DNA of 64,000 nt from Flagellimonas spongiicola (GTDB taxonomy: Bacteria; Bacteroidota; Bacteroidia; Flavobacteriales; Flavobacteriaceae). Below the pieces are notes generated by a model that was not told the origin of the DNA, made no database searches, and was given only the letters and a program-made list of their open reading frames with translations. The DNA is taken from the NCBI RefSeq assembly GCF_023502425.1, contig NZ_JAMFMA010000001.1, forward strand, positions 744,001 through 808,000. The letters run 5' to 3'. Positions 47,650-57,323 of the stretch are shown piece after piece. Position numbers and translations under genes: made by a program. Positions within the stretch are counted from its first letter, which is position 1; every line of letters begins with the position of its first letter.

Positions 47650-48249
47650 TTAAGGTTTTCGTATCTCTTGTTTCACCAAATGATCCAAATAGGCTATGGT
47701 GTTGACAAGGTATTTTCGGTCACGTGTCATTGTGGACATGGCTATGGAGCCTTGCAACATGGTAAACAGCTGCTTTGCAAATTGGAGTGGGGGAACCGGT
47801 AAGTGAATCTCCCTATTTTTAAACCCGTTTTCCAAAACCAAAGCTATCTTACCTTCAATTTCCTTGACTGTTTCTTTTACGGCAGCGGCTAATAGGTCGT
47901 TGTTGTTCTGAGCATCAACACCAACATTTAGGATAGGACAACCCCCCATTGGTAAAGTAAAGACGTCATACTGTTTATAGAATCGTAGTAAAGAATCCAG
48001 CTTTGCCATGGCACCACCCTCAACATTCAGCTTATCATCCAAAATGGACAGCAAATGGTTTCGATTGTATTCAAATGCTGACATGGCCAACGACTCCTTA
48101 TTTTCAAAATTCCCGTAAATCGCGCCTTTGGTAAGTCCTGTTGCCTCCGTCAAATCACTCATGCTCGTTCCCACATATCCATATTTGTTGAAGATGGGGG
48201 CAACGGTCTCAATAATGTAAGCTGTGGTCCGTTCGGCTTTGGTAGACAT
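47650..48249 (-). CDS. TetR/AcrR-family transcription regulator
   Basis: A 199-residue repressor. The N-terminal HTH (IIETVAPIFNKYGYVGTSMSDLTEATGLTKGAIYGNFENKESL) is typical; the C-terminal ligand domain is diverged and has a single cysteine pair candidate (GGCPIL). An inverted repeat lies just upstream of its start, a likely autoregulatory operator. No efflux gene is adjacent, so the regulated function is unknown. Confidence 0.93.
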   Translation of the reverse strand: MSTKAERTTAYIIETVAPIFNKYGYVGTSMSDLTEATGLTKGAIYGNFENKESLAMSAFEYNRNHLLSILDDKLNVEGGAMAKLDSLLRFYKQYDVFTLPMGGCPILNVGVDAQNNNDLLAAAVKETVKEIEGKIALVLENGFKNREIHLPVPPLQFAKQLFTMLQGSIAMSTMTRDRKYLVNTIAYLDHLVKQEIRKP

Positions 48250-48291
48250 TTTTTGGGTTCAGTTGGTAGTAGCTAATATATAAAAATATAC

Positions 48292-48306
48292 TGTTGGGTA
48301 TCAACA
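48292..48306. promoter_or_regulatory. Inverted repeat, candidate TetR operator
   Basis: TGTTG-GGTAT-CAACA is a perfect 5-base inverted repeat with a 5-base centre, 42 bases upstream of the TetR start and near a TATTTTTA element. Placement fits self-repression; the ligand and other targets are unknown. Confidence 0.4.
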
Positions 48307-48323
48307 CCCTGCATTTTTTAACA

Positions 48324-49388
48324 TCACTGCCAGGCACGGTATAAAAACTGGATGAAATTAGCATGCATGATATTCTCAACATCCTCTGATTTATAGCCTC
48401 TAGCAGTTAACAGCTCTGGTAGCAACTGTAGATCGGCAATAGTGTCCAAGTCATAAGGTGATTGCTCTTTACCAAATGCGCCGTCCAAATCAGTCCCTAA
48501 ACCAACATGTTTGGAGTTGCCTGCAAGTTGGCAAATATGGTCAATGTTATCCACCATCTTCTCCAAGGAAACACCCATATCTTTTGGATTTGATTGCCCG
48601 CGAACCCAATTGGGAACCATCATCCACGCATCCAATGGCATTCCTATTACTGCGCCTTTTTCAATAAGGGCCATTAGTTGCTGGTCGTTAAATTGTCGGT
48701 TATGATTGACCAAGGAACGGCAATTGCTGTGACTTGCCCAAATAGGTCCGTCAAATGCATTCATTGCCTCCCAAAAACTTTGGTCGCATAAATGGGTGGC
48801 GTCCAGGATTATATTTAAGGACTGCATTTTTTTAAGTAGTGCTTTTCCCTTATCCCCAATTCCACCCATAGCATCTGTACCAAATGCATAAACACCGGGG
48901 CCATAGTGTGCTGGTCCTATTGCTCGCAACCCATTTTCATAAGCAATATCCAAATAATCGATATCCACAATAGAGTCTGCACCTTCGAGACTTAATACAA
49001 AGCCTATGGGCTTATTATCAGCATTGGAATCCCATAATTCCAAATGGGTTTTTAGCTCATTGACATTCGTGATTTGTGCCATTTGCCCTTCCTTTACCAT
49101 AGTTTGATACCATGCTAACTGTCCTTGGGTTTGTGCCCATGCTTGCTGTTGGGAGTTCCATCCCGGCAACTGATTGTTGCGGTACGAATATCTTGCAATT
49201 TGAGTTGCCACGCAGAGTCCAATATTTCCTTTTCGCATGGCATCCAAGGAAACCGTATTTTTTCCTCGATCTGGTTTGTCTTTCATGCCGCGTTCCATAT
49301 TGCGTATTTCAGATACCGGCAATCGAAGATCTCTATTCCACTCCAAAGCATTCATGGAGAGGTCCAAATGAGCGTCAAAAATGAACAT
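48324..49388 (-). CDS. Membrane dipeptidase (peptidase family M19)
   Basis: A 354-residue zinc dipeptidase of the renal dipeptidase family. The metal and catalytic residues are visible in FDAHLDLSMN, SLEGADSI, DATHLCDQSF, ASHSNCRSL and GLGTDLDG. No signal peptide is seen, so it is cytoplasmic here. Family members accept D-residues in the C-terminal position. It is the last gene of the GntP-RidA-dipeptidase operon. Confidence 0.94.
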   Translation of the reverse strand: MFIFDAHLDLSMNALEWNRDLRLPVSEIRNMERGMKDKPDRGKNTVSLDAMRKGNIGLCVATQIARYSYRNNQLPGWNSQQQAWAQTQGQLAWYQTMVKEGQMAQITNVNELKTHLELWDSNADNKPIGFVLSLEGADSIVDIDYLDIAYENGLRAIGPAHYGPGVYAFGTDAMGGIGDKGKALLKKMQSLNIILDATHLCDQSFWEAMNAFDGPIWASHSNCRSLVNHNRQFNDQQLMALIEKGAVIGMPLDAWMMVPNWVRGQSNPKDMGVSLEKMVDNIDHICQLAGNSKHVGLGTDLDGAFGKEQSPYDLDTIADLQLLPELLTARGYKSEDVENIMHANFIQFLYRAWQ

Positions 49389-49410
49389 TGATTTTGGGGT
49401 AAGGGCTTAT

Positions 49411-49878
49411 TTATTTTTTTAGCTGAAACATAGCTTCAATTTCCACCGGTATGCCTTCTGGTAGCATCATTCCAACGGCACTGCGGACTCCAATACCTTT
49501 TTCTTTTCCGAAAACATCAGCCATCAATTCGCTAAATCCATTGATAACATAAGGTTGTTTACCAAATTCAGGAGTGCAATTGACCATACCAAGAACCTTT
49601 ACTACACGTTTAATTCGGTCTAGACTGCCAAAATGCGTTGTAATGGTTGCCAGCATGGTCAAGCCCACTTGGCGGGCCGCCAATTTTGCTTGATCTTTAT
49701 CCAAATCGTCACCAGCTCTTCCAATCATTAAGGTGCCATCTGTGTTCATTGGTCCCTGACCTGAAACATATAGAAAATCATCAACTACTAAAACCGGTTT
49801 ATAAACACCGGCTGGTGGTGGTGCAGGTGGTAAAACCACACCAAGTTCTTTTAATCTTTCTGAAGGAGTATTTGCCAT
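49411..49878 (-). CDS. RidA/YjgF-family protein
   Basis: A 155-residue member of the RidA family, which hydrolyses reactive enamine/imine intermediates of PLP enzymes. It is longer than classical RidA and has LYVSGQGPMNTDG, VVKVLGMVNCTPEF and the Arg of GVRSAVGMMLPEGIPVEIEAMF. It lies between the dipeptidase (22-base gap) and permease (4-base gap) genes, consistent with a role in amino-acid breakdown. Confidence 0.92.
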   Translation of the reverse strand: MANTPSERLKELGVVLPPAPPPAGVYKPVLVVDDFLYVSGQGPMNTDGTLMIGRAGDDLDKDQAKLAARQVGLTMLATITTHFGSLDRIKRVVKVLGMVNCTPEFGKQPYVINGFSELMADVFGKEKGIGVRSAVGMMLPEGIPVEIEAMFQLKK

Positions 49879-49882
49879 TTTT

Positions 49883-51196
49883 TTAAATAATTGTGTTTAA
49901 AACCAAAACACCCAACAAGCCCATAATTCCGACTAGGGTTTCCATTACGGTCCAGGTGGAAAGTGTTTCTTTTACAGTTAGGTTGAAATATTCTTTGAAC
50001 ATCCAAAATCCAGTATCGTTGACATGTGATAGCATCAAACTACCTGAACCAATGGCAAGAACCATCAGTTCCGCACTTACTCCAGTACTTGCAGTGAGCG
50101 GCAATACAATTCCTGCAGCCGTAAGTCCAGCTACCGTAGCAGAGCCCACACTAACCCGAATAGCCGTGGCAATTAACCAAGCCAATATCAAAGGTGAAAT
50201 ACTGGAACCTTCCAAACTGGATGCTATATATTCACTTACTTTACTGTCAATCAATACTTCTTTAAGCGCGCCTGCGCCGGCTATGATCAGTAGGATCATG
50301 GTAATGGTGGAAACGGAGGTGGAAATGGATTGCATGACCGTTTTCATATCCTTACCTCTTGAAATACCTAAAGAATAGATGGCAACCAAAACTGAAATCA
50401 AAAGCGCTATAACAGGATTTCCCAAAAATATCAATATTTCCTGAAGGAGGCCTTCAGAAAGTAAGTTTTCACCTGCTATTCCAATTCCTATTAAAATAAT
50501 TGGTAATAGTGCTGTCAAAATGCTTAATGCAGTGGATGGCAATTCTTCTTCCGGAATCAAGACTGGGTTGTAAAATTCCTTTAAGGGTTTAGCTTCCACA
50601 TTTTTAATCGTCCGGGCAAATAATGGTCCAGCGACCAGTATTGCAGGTATTGCAATTACAATTCCATACATCAGTGTTTTGCCAATATCCGCATTGAACA
50701 TTGCCGCAATAGCTGTTGGAGCAGGATGGGGTGGAAGATAGCCATGGGTGACGGACAACGAAGTCAACATGGGCAGTCCCACATAGAGCAGGGGCAAACC
50801 TGTGGATATGGCAATAGTGAAAACCAAAGGAATAAGGATCACAAATCCTACGGAGTAAAACATAGGAATACCTACAATGAATCCCGTAACTACCATGGCC
50901 CATTGCACGTTTTTAACCCCAAAGGCATCGACCATTCTCGTGGTGATGCGTTGTGCGGCACCACTATCCGCAACGAGCTTACCAAGCATTGCGCCGAGTC
51001 CAAGAATCAACACCAAGAAACCTAGGGTGTTTCCTATGCCACGCTGAATGGATTTCACAATATCCGGTAAGTGCATACCTTGAAAAATACCGACAAACAG
51101 GCAAACAATTATGAAGGCCAAAAAGGCATTCAATTTAACTCTGGCAATTAGTACGAAAAGCAGTAGAATGCCTAGAACGGCGATAATGATTGGCAT
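49883..51196 (-). CDS. GntP-family permease
   Basis: A 437-residue inner-membrane transporter with about 12 helices. It fits the GntP family (gluconate, D-serine and related hydroxy acids): GLGAMLGKLVADSGAAQRI, HGYLPPHPAPTAIA and ATAIRVSVGSATVAGLTAAG, HVNDTGFWMFKEYF. The context with a dipeptidase and RidA favours a D-amino-acid or related substrate over gluconate, but this is inferred. It is the first gene of the operon. Confidence 0.92.
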   Translation of the reverse strand: MPIIIAVLGILLLFVLIARVKLNAFLAFIIVCLFVGIFQGMHLPDIVKSIQRGIGNTLGFLVLILGLGAMLGKLVADSGAAQRITTRMVDAFGVKNVQWAMVVTGFIVGIPMFYSVGFVILIPLVFTIAISTGLPLLYVGLPMLTSLSVTHGYLPPHPAPTAIAAMFNADIGKTLMYGIVIAIPAILVAGPLFARTIKNVEAKPLKEFYNPVLIPEEELPSTALSILTALLPIILIGIGIAGENLLSEGLLQEILIFLGNPVIALLISVLVAIYSLGISRGKDMKTVMQSISTSVSTITMILLIIAGAGALKEVLIDSKVSEYIASSLEGSSISPLILAWLIATAIRVSVGSATVAGLTAAGIVLPLTASTGVSAELMVLAIGSGSLMLSHVNDTGFWMFKEYFNLTVKETLSTWTVMETLVGIMGLLGVLVLNTII

Positions 51197-51289
51197 AGGT
51201 GGTTGAGTAAAACCCCTAAAATAAAGATTTGTATGGACTTTGAAGATTTCATTTACCTGAAATTTTGTGCCATATAAAACGCAACAAAG

Positions 51290-51321
51290 AAAAACCCCCT
51301 ATCTCGTCCGAAACAGGGGGT
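51290..51321 (-). terminator. Rho-independent terminator after clpB
   Basis: On the reverse strand ACCCCCT, a loop and AGGGGGT followed by TTTT form a GC-rich hairpin 21 bases past the clpB stop. The remaining spacer up to 51341 holds nothing else visible. Confidence 0.8.
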
Positions 51322-51341
51322 GAAATTTGATGTATTGCAAT

Positions 51342-53942
51342 TTACTCTACCAGTTCATTTTGGTTTCTAAAAACCAAGGAGTCATCAAACGAATCCAAAA
51401 GAATGATGCTTTCTACTTTGATTTTGCCTGCAAGCAGTTCTTTTGACAAGTTGTTGAGCACTTCTTTTTGCATGAGGCGTTTTACAGGTCTTGCACCAAA
51501 TTGTGGATCATATCCTTTGCCCGCCAAATATGCAATTGCTTCTTCCGTAGCATCCAATGTAATATGCTGTTTGGCCACCATTTTTTTCAATTGCTCTAAC
51601 TGCAAGCGAACAATTTCCTTGATGTTCGATTTGCTCAGCGGCGTAAACATGATAATGTCGTCTATGCGGTTTAAGAACTCTGGTCTTATGGTCTTTCGTA
51701 GGAGACCCATTACCTCAGTTCTGGCGGCTTCTGCCGCTTGCTCCAAATTGTTGGCATCTTCAAACTTTTCCTGAATAATTGGACTACCCATATTACTGGT
51801 CATGATGATGATTGCATTTTTAAAATCAGCAACGCGACCCTTATTATCTGTTAATCTACCTTCATCCAGCACCTGCAAAAGAATATTGAAAGTATCCGGA
51901 TGGGCTTTTTCTATTTCATCCAAAAGGACAACAGAATACGGTTTTCTACGTACAGCTTCCGTTAATTGCCCACCTTCATCATATCCAACATAACCGGGAG
52001 GTGCACCAACAAGTCTACTTACGGCATGACGTTCCTGATATTCACTCATATCGATTCTTGTCATAGCGTTTTCGTCATCAAATAGGAAGGCCGCTAAGGT
52101 TTTGGCCAATTCTGTCTTACCTACGCCGGTACTTCCTAAGAATAGGAATGAACCAATAGGCTTTTTTTCGTCCTGCAGACCGGCCCTACTTCTTCGGATG
52201 GCATCAGATACTGCGGTAATCGCTTCTTCCTGACCTACTACGCGCTTGTGCAGAACCTCCTCCAATTTCAGTAGTTTCTCACGCTCGCTTTGAAGCATTT
52301 TGGTAACAGGAATACCTGTCCATTTTGCTACAACTTCAGCAATATCCTCATTGGTGACTTCTTCCTTGATCAAAGTGCCAGCGGATTGTTGGGCAGCAAG
52401 TTCGTCCTGAAGTTTTTCCAATCGTTCCTGGGCTTCTTTGATTTTACCGTAGCGCAATTCCGCTACCTGTCCGTAATCTCCATTTCGTTCGGCTCGTTCA
52501 GCTTCCAATTTGAAATTTTCAATATCCTGTTTTGTTTTTTGGATATTGTCCACCACAGTTTTTTCACTTTCCCATTGCGCAAAAATCTCGTTTCGTTCTT
52601 CCTTTAAATTGGCCAACTCAAGATTTAAGGTTTGAAGCTTTGCTTTGTCATTTTCGCGTTTTATCGCCTCAATCTCAATTTCCAACTGCATGATTTTACG
52701 GTCCAAAACATCCAATTCCTCTGGTTTTGAATTGATTTCCATCCGTAATTTCGAAGCAGCTTCGTCCATTAGGTCAATAGCTTTATCTGGTAAAAAACGG
52801 TTGGTGATATACCGTTGTGAAAGCTCTACAGCTGAGATCACTGCTTCATCCTTGATTCTCACCTTGTGGTGGGTCTCATATTTTTCCTTGATTCCGCGAA
52901 GGATGGAAATTGCACTTTCAGTATCGGGTTCGTCAATGACCACTTTCTGAAATCTTCGTTCCAAGGCCTTGTCCTTTTCAAAGTACTTTTGGTATTCATC
53001 CAAAGTAGTAGCCCCAATGGCTCTAAGTTCTCCTCTTGCCAAAGCAGGTTTTAGAATGTTTGCAGCATCCATAGCACCTTGACCTCCGCCTGCACCAACC
53101 AAGGTGTGGATTTCATCAATGAACAGGACAATGTTTCCGTCGGATGAGGTTACCTCTTTAATTACGGCTTTTAACCTTTCCTCAAATTCACCTTTGAATT
53201 TGGCTCCGGCAATTAGAGCTCCCATGTCCAAGGAATAAATGCTTTTGTCTTTAAGGTTTTCAGGGATATCCCCTTGCACAATTCGATGGGCAAGTCCTTC
53301 GGCGATTGCGGTCTTACCTACACCCGGTTCTCCAACCAACATGGGATTGTTTTTTGTTCGCCTCGATAGAATCTGAAGCACACGCCGAATTTCCTCATCC
53401 CTTCCGATTACGGGATCAAGCTTACCGCTATCTGCCAATTGGTTCAAGTTTTTGGCATATTTCTCCAATGAATTATAGGTGTCTTCGGCACTTTGCGAAG
53501 TTACTTTTCCACCTTTCCGCAATTCATTTATGGCTGCTTTAAAGTCTTTTTCGTTTACGCCTTGATCTTTGAGAATTTGCGCAATCTTACTTTTGGATTT
53601 GAAGATGGCAAGTAGCAAATGCTCAATCGACACAAATTCATCACCCATGGTTTTAGCAATACTATTCGCTTCATTCAACGATTTTCCTGCTTCCCTGGAA
53701 AGCATTATTTCACCGCCATCTACTTTGGAAAAACTTTCCAGCTCCTTTTCCAAAATCTGGCTCAACAATGCCGTATTGACGTTCAGTTTCTTTAATATGA
53801 ATGGGAGCACATTTTCATCGACAGAACTAATTGCCTTGAAAAGATGTTCATTTTCTATTTGCTGATGCCCCATGGTATGTGCAAGTTGCTGTGCTTGCTG
53901 TAGGGCTTCTTGTGATTTTATAGTGAAGTTGTTGAAATTCAT
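51342..53942 (-). CDS. clpB: ATP-dependent disaggregase ClpB
   Basis: Hsp100 chaperone that extracts proteins from aggregates with DnaK. The 866-residue protein has the Clp N-domain (repeats about 5-145), NBD1 with GEPGVGKT, the coiled-coil M domain (about 410-530), NBD2 with [12 protein letters not shown], and the C-terminal domain. The frame starts at a TTG (53948), but the ATG at 53942 gives the family start [12 protein letters not shown] possible promoter is at 53972-54000. Length and motifs are standard. Confidence 0.97.
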   Translation of the reverse strand: MNFNNFTIKSQEALQQAQQLAHTMGHQQIENEHLFKAISSVDENVLPFILKKLNVNTALLSQILEKELESFSKVDGGEIMLSREAGKSLNEANSIAKTMGDEFVSIEHLLLAIFKSKSKIAQILKDQGVNEKDFKAAINELRKGGKVTSQSAEDTYNSLEKYAKNLNQLADSGKLDPVIGRDEEIRRVLQILSRRTKNNPMLVGEPGVGKTAIAEGLAHRIVQGDIPENLKDKSIYSLDMGALIAGAKFKGEFEERLKAVIKEVTSSDGNIVLFIDEIHTLVGAGGGQGAMDAANILKPALARGELRAIGATTLDEYQKYFEKDKALERRFQKVVIDEPDTESAISILRGIKEKYETHHKVRIKDEAVISAVELSQRYITNRFLPDKAIDLMDEAASKLRMEINSKPEELDVLDRKIMQLEIEIEAIKRENDKAKLQTLNLELANLKEERNEIFAQWESEKTVVDNIQKTKQDIENFKLEAERAERNGDYGQVAELRYGKIKEAQERLEKLQDELAAQQSAGTLIKEEVTNEDIAEVVAKWTGIPVTKMLQSEREKLLKLEEVLHKRVVGQEEAITAVSDAIRRSRAGLQDEKKPIGSFLFLGSTGVGKTELAKTLAAFLFDDENAMTRIDMSEYQERHAVSRLVGAPPGYVGYDEGGQLTEAVRRKPYSVVLLDEIEKAHPDTFNILLQVLDEGRLTDNKGRVADFKNAIIIMTSNMGSPIIQEKFEDANNLEQAAEAARTEVMGLLRKTIRPEFLNRIDDIIMFTPLSKSNIKEIVRLQLEQLKKMVAKQHITLDATEEAIAYLAGKGYDPQFGARPVKRLMQKEVLNNLSKELLAGKIKVESIILLDSFDDSLVFRNQNELVE

Positions 53943-53971
53943 ATTCAATTGTTTTTGTCTTAATTGGTCAA

Positions 53972-54000
53972 CAACCTTACCAGATAGGTTTACGCGTCAA
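53972..54000 (-). promoter_or_regulatory. Candidate clpB promoter
   Basis: On the reverse strand TTG (54000-53998), 18 bases and TAAGGTTG (one base off TAnnTTTG) lie 30-58 bases upstream of the ATG. No known heat-shock operator (CIRCE) is visible. Confidence 0.35.
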
Positions 54001-54052
54001 AATGTCGCAAAACGCCTGAAAACACAAGACATTTCGTCAGTTTGTAAGCTTT

Positions 54053-54083
54053 TTGTACAAGCACGACATAACATATAAATTTG
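54053..54083 (+). promoter_or_regulatory. Promoter of ytxJ, nearly leaderless
   Basis: TTG (54053-54055), 20 bases and TAAATTTG (54076-54083) fit the Bacteroidota consensus. The predicted start (about 54087) is one base before the ATG at 54088, so the transcript should have almost no leader. Confidence 0.6.
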
Positions 54084-54087
54084 CAGC

Positions 54088-54477
54088 ATGGGATTATTCG
54101 GAAACGTATTCGGGAAAAAAGAAAGTGGAGAAAAAAAAGAATCCAAAATACCGTGGGTAGCTTTGGAATCTGTTGATCAGTTGAATCAAATTGAGAAGGA
54201 TTCAAGTGAACGCACCCAAGTCATTTTCAAACATTCCACAACCTGTGGAATCAGCCGAATGGTTTTGAATATGTTTACTGGAAGTTATGTGCTTGGGGAT
54301 TCAATCGATATTTATTTTTTGGATTTACATGCCCATAGGGCAGTTTCCAATGCGGTGGAATCGAAGTTTTTGGTACGTCATCAATCCCCACAATTATTGA
54401 TTTTGAAAAACGGGGAGGTTACCTTCCATACCTCACACGGGGCAATTGCCGATTTGGAATTGGCACAACTCGTTTAA
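54088..54477 (+). CDS. ytxJ: Bacillithiol-system redox-active protein YtxJ
   Basis: A 129-residue thioredoxin-fold protein of the YtxJ (monothiol bacilliredoxin-like) family. A basic head precedes the motif FKHSTTCGISRMVL, in which Cys is the active residue, and QSPQLLILKNGEVTFHTSHGAI with the cis-Pro loop. It suggests that this organism uses bacillithiol or a related thiol. It converges on the 54564 gene through a shared terminator. Confidence 0.93.
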   Translation: MGLFGNVFGKKESGEKKESKIPWVALESVDQLNQIEKDSSERTQVIFKHSTTCGISRMVLNMFTGSYVLGDSIDIYFLDLHAHRAVSNAVESKFLVRHQSPQLLILKNGEVTFHTSHGAIADLELAQLV

Positions 54478-54490
54478 AAAGATAAAATAG

Positions 54491-54551
54491 AAAAGTGCAG
54501 TTGGGATTGGCAAGGAATGGGTGCCAAATCCGAATCAACTGCACTTTTTTT
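54491..54551. terminator. Long bidirectional terminator
   Basis: AAAAGTGCAGTTG pairs with CAACTGCACTTTT over 13 bases, and the loop holds a second stem (GGATTGGCA with TGCCAAATCC). T runs on both sides serve ytxJ and the converging lipoprotein gene. Confidence 0.88.
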
Positions 54552-54563
54552 ATGGTGTAAATC

Positions 54564-55769
54564 CTAGTCGTTAAAGTGGTTTTGTACCACCATTTGATTT
54601 TGCGAGATAATGGATTTCAATCGTAACTTGAGATCTTCTCCTGCATCATAGACCATTTGCTCATTGGTTGGGAAAGGCACGGCCCTAACATCCAACAATG
54701 GAATTAAATCCGTATCCAAAGCTCTTCTATCCCCTTTATAATTGGCATAAATATGTTCAAATACAAACTCAGTAGCCAAAGGGTAGGAGTTGATTTCCTG
54801 TCCATTGGATAAATCGGTATAGCTCACTTTTGCAGCAATCTGAGCTGCTTTGAACTGGGTAAACTGATAAAAGTTACATCTAACGGTTCTCAATTTATCT
54901 ACTTGGATTTTATTACCAAGGCTGTCTTTGACCACATTACCCTCGTTATCCAACAAATATTCAAATCCATCTTTGATCTGTTTTTCCTTTATGATCTGCT
55001 TTTCCCGCACTTGCTCTGGAGATATATTGATCTCCCTGAAATTTACATTCAAAGCATAATCATAGGTAATATCATTTAGCGGATTGGTATGGAATTCAGT
55101 CCAGAAATTGTTTATACCATATGCATTGAAATCCAACAATTCTTCTTCCAGACGCTCCGGAATGATCTGTTCGGTTTCATTTCCAATTTCTACACGAACA
55201 TATTCAAGCCCCTTTGTGTACGCCTCATTCATTTTGGCAACAGTCTCTTTATATCCAGGATTGATTTCCTGTAAATATTTCAGCTCGTCATAAGCAGCTC
55301 TATAATCCAGTTTTTGTTGTGCTTCGGTCAAAAGACTGTTTGCATTGCTGTACAAATAACCGGAAAGCTTGTTTTTGGTGACCAATATCTGTGTATCGTA
55401 ATTCTGGAAATCAAATCGAGCATCTCTACCTTCCTCATAAATTGCCAAAGGCATCAATGGTCGGATTCGCTGCTGTATTTCCTTCAATTGTAGATACTTG
55501 TTATAGACCACTTCAAAGTTTGCAGGGTTCCCGTCTTGTAGCAAAAAGGCAATTTGCTCTTGCTCCCGCTGGGTATTTTTCGCAAAGGCATCTTCTAGCA
55601 TCAGCACATAGGCCTGATGTCCTTTTTTCGTCTTGTTTTCTGCAAGGTTTTTGATTGCTTTGTTCATTGCGGATCTATAATTTCCACTGTTCAAAGCTTC
55701 CTGGGTTTTCTTAACTCCGCCACAGGCAGAAAGTAAGACCACTATTCCAATGAGTAAAGTTTTTTTCAT
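54564..55769 (-). CDS. Predicted TPR-like lipoprotein, function unknown
   Basis: A 401-residue lipoprotein (lipobox LLSAC, C near residue 16). The N-terminal half is helical and looks like degenerate TPR units (EALNSGNYRSAMNKAIKNLAENKT, DYRAAYDELKYLQEINPGY). The C-terminal half is a mixed fold with the region KQIKDGFEYLLDNEGNVVKDSLGNKIQVDK. Similar proteins occur across Bacteroidota, but I know no function. The 238-base spacer to glyA holds only an AT-rich stretch with the glyA promoter. Confidence 0.75.
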   Translation of the reverse strand: MKKTLLIGIVVLLSACGGVKKTQEALNSGNYRSAMNKAIKNLAENKTKKGHQAYVLMLEDAFAKNTQREQEQIAFLLQDGNPANFEVVYNKYLQLKEIQQRIRPLMPLAIYEEGRDARFDFQNYDTQILVTKNKLSGYLYSNANSLLTEAQQKLDYRAAYDELKYLQEINPGYKETVAKMNEAYTKGLEYVRVEIGNETEQIIPERLEEELLDFNAYGINNFWTEFHTNPLNDITYDYALNVNFREINISPEQVREKQIIKEKQIKDGFEYLLDNEGNVVKDSLGNKIQVDKLRTVRCNFYQFTQFKAAQIAAKVSYTDLSNGQEINSYPLATEFVFEHIYANYKGDRRALDTDLIPLLDVRAVPFPTNEQMVYDAGEDLKLRLKSIISQNQMVVQNHFND

Positions 55770-55951
55770 GGCTTTTGATTTTATTGGTTATTGAAGTGTT
55801 TTCAACTGCCGTGCCAAAAACCTTCTTTTTATTAACGAAAAAGGTCGAATGGTAGTATAATATCGATGAAATGCATTTTTTTGGGCATTTTTTCCTTCTG
55901 CGAATTGCTGTTAACTGCTGTTTGATAAGTTTGATTTTTGACACATTTTTT

Positions 55952-55985
55952 TTGTGCTTCGTTAGCTTTTCTATTCGTAATTTTA
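55952..55985 (+). promoter_or_regulatory. Candidate glyA promoter
   Basis: TTG (55952-55954), 23 bases and TAATTTTA (one base off TAnnTTTG, 55978-55985) lie 23 bases upstream of the glyA ATG. Confidence 0.4.
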
Positions 55986-56007
55986 GCACTTCTTAATTTG
56001 AACTGAA

Positions 56008-57282
56008 ATGCAAAGAGACCACCGAATTTTTGATCTGATTGAAGACGAAAAACAAAGACAATTGGAAGGCTTGGAACTGATTGCTTCCGAGAATTTTGTA
56101 AGCCCACAGGTAATGGAAGCTGCTGGGTCTGTATTGACCAACAAGTATGCTGAAGGATATCCAGGTAAGCGCTATTATGGCGGTTGTGAGGTGGTTGATC
56201 AGGTGGAGCAATTGGCCATTGATCGTGCCAAGGAATTGTTTGGTGCAGTCTATGCCAACGTTCAACCGCATTCAGGCTCTCAGGCAAACGCCTCAGTGTA
56301 TCACGCCTGTCTGCAACCAGGGGATACTATTCTTGGGTTTGACTTGTCCCATGGGGGACATTTGACCCACGGTTCTCCGGTTAACTTTTCTGGTAAACTT
56401 TACAATCCAGTTTTTTATGGGGTTGAGGAGGAAACTGGAATGCTCAACTATGATAAAATCCAAGCGATAGCCGATAAGGAAAAACCAAAAATGATCATCG
56501 CAGGGGCATCTGCCTATTCGCGAGACATGGATTTTGAGAAGTTCCGGGAAATTGCAGATAGTGTGGACGCCTTGCTTTTAGCTGATATATCCCACCCAGC
56601 GGGGTTAATTGCAAAGGGAATCATGAATGATCCAATTCCACATTGCCATATTGTAACCACTACTACACATAAAACTCTTCGCGGCCCAAGAGGTGGATTG
56701 ATTTTGATGGGTGAGAATTTTGAAAATCCATGGGGTATCCGACTGAAAAATGGAAATCTCAGAAAAATGTCAGGCCTGTTGGACTTGGCTGTATTCCCAG
56801 GTAACCAAGGTGGTCCTTTGGAACACACCATTGCCGCCAAAGCTGTAGCCTTTGGTGAAGCACTTAGTGATGACTTTTTACATTACATCATCCAGGTGAA
56901 GAAAAATGCGGAAGCCATGGCAAAAGCCTTTGTAAGCAGAGATTACAAAGTAATTTCAGGAGGTACGGACAATCACATGATGCTTATTGATTTACGCAAT
57001 AAGAACATTACCGGGAAAGATGCGGAAAAAGCACTGGAGAATGCGGCAATAACGGCAAACAAGAACATGGTTCCTTTTGACGACCAGTCGCCTTTCATTA
57101 CTTCCGGAATCCGTTTTGGAACTTCGGCAATTACCACAAGAGGGCTTAAGGAAGCCGATATGGAAACCATTGTTGGTTATATCGACGAAGTGTTGATGAA
57201 TCCAGAAGACGAAAAAAGTACGGCTGCAATCAAACAAAAGGTGAGTGAACTTATGGGTTCACGTCCTTTGTTCAGCGCATAG
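56008..57282 (+). CDS. glyA: Serine hydroxymethyltransferase
   Basis: PLP enzyme making glycine and methylene-tetrahydrofolate from serine. The 424-residue protein has the PLP lysine K222 in [27 protein letters not shown], the [11 protein letters not shown] loop, and [12 protein letters not shown]. It is a single gene. A 13-base GGGTTCAAATCCC just after its end resembles a tRNA T-arm. Confidence 0.97.
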   Translation: MQRDHRIFDLIEDEKQRQLEGLELIASENFVSPQVMEAAGSVLTNKYAEGYPGKRYYGGCEVVDQVEQLAIDRAKELFGAVYANVQPHSGSQANASVYHACLQPGDTILGFDLSHGGHLTHGSPVNFSGKLYNPVFYGVEEETGMLNYDKIQAIADKEKPKMIIAGASAYSRDMDFEKFREIADSVDALLLADISHPAGLIAKGIMNDPIPHCHIVTTTTHKTLRGPRGGLILMGENFENPWGIRLKNGNLRKMSGLLDLAVFPGNQGGPLEHTIAAKAVAFGEALSDDFLHYIIQVKKNAEAMAKAFVSRDYKVISGGTDNHMMLIDLRNKNITGKDAEKALENAAITANKNMVPFDDQSPFITSGIRFGTSAITTRGLKEADMETIVGYIDEVLMNPEDEKSTAAIKQKVSELMGSRPLFSA

Positions 57283-57323
57283 GTATTTTTTTGGAAGTTC
57301 CGGGTTCAAATCCCTTTGCGTTG

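Noticed and set aside
32531-51196. Gluconate pathway linking gntK (32531) and the GntP permease (49883)
   Set aside because: The genes are about 17 kb apart in different operons, and the permease neighbours point to amino-acid substrates.
53942-54087. Search for CIRCE or a sigma-32-like promoter before clpB
   Set aside because: No inverted repeat of the CIRCE type and no clear heat-shock -35/-10 pair were found; only a weak Bacteroidota-type promoter is visible.
55711-56287. Reverse-strand frames in the glyA upstream region and glyA start
   Set aside because: They overlap the glyA coding region or AT-rich spacer and lack start context and recognisable protein features.
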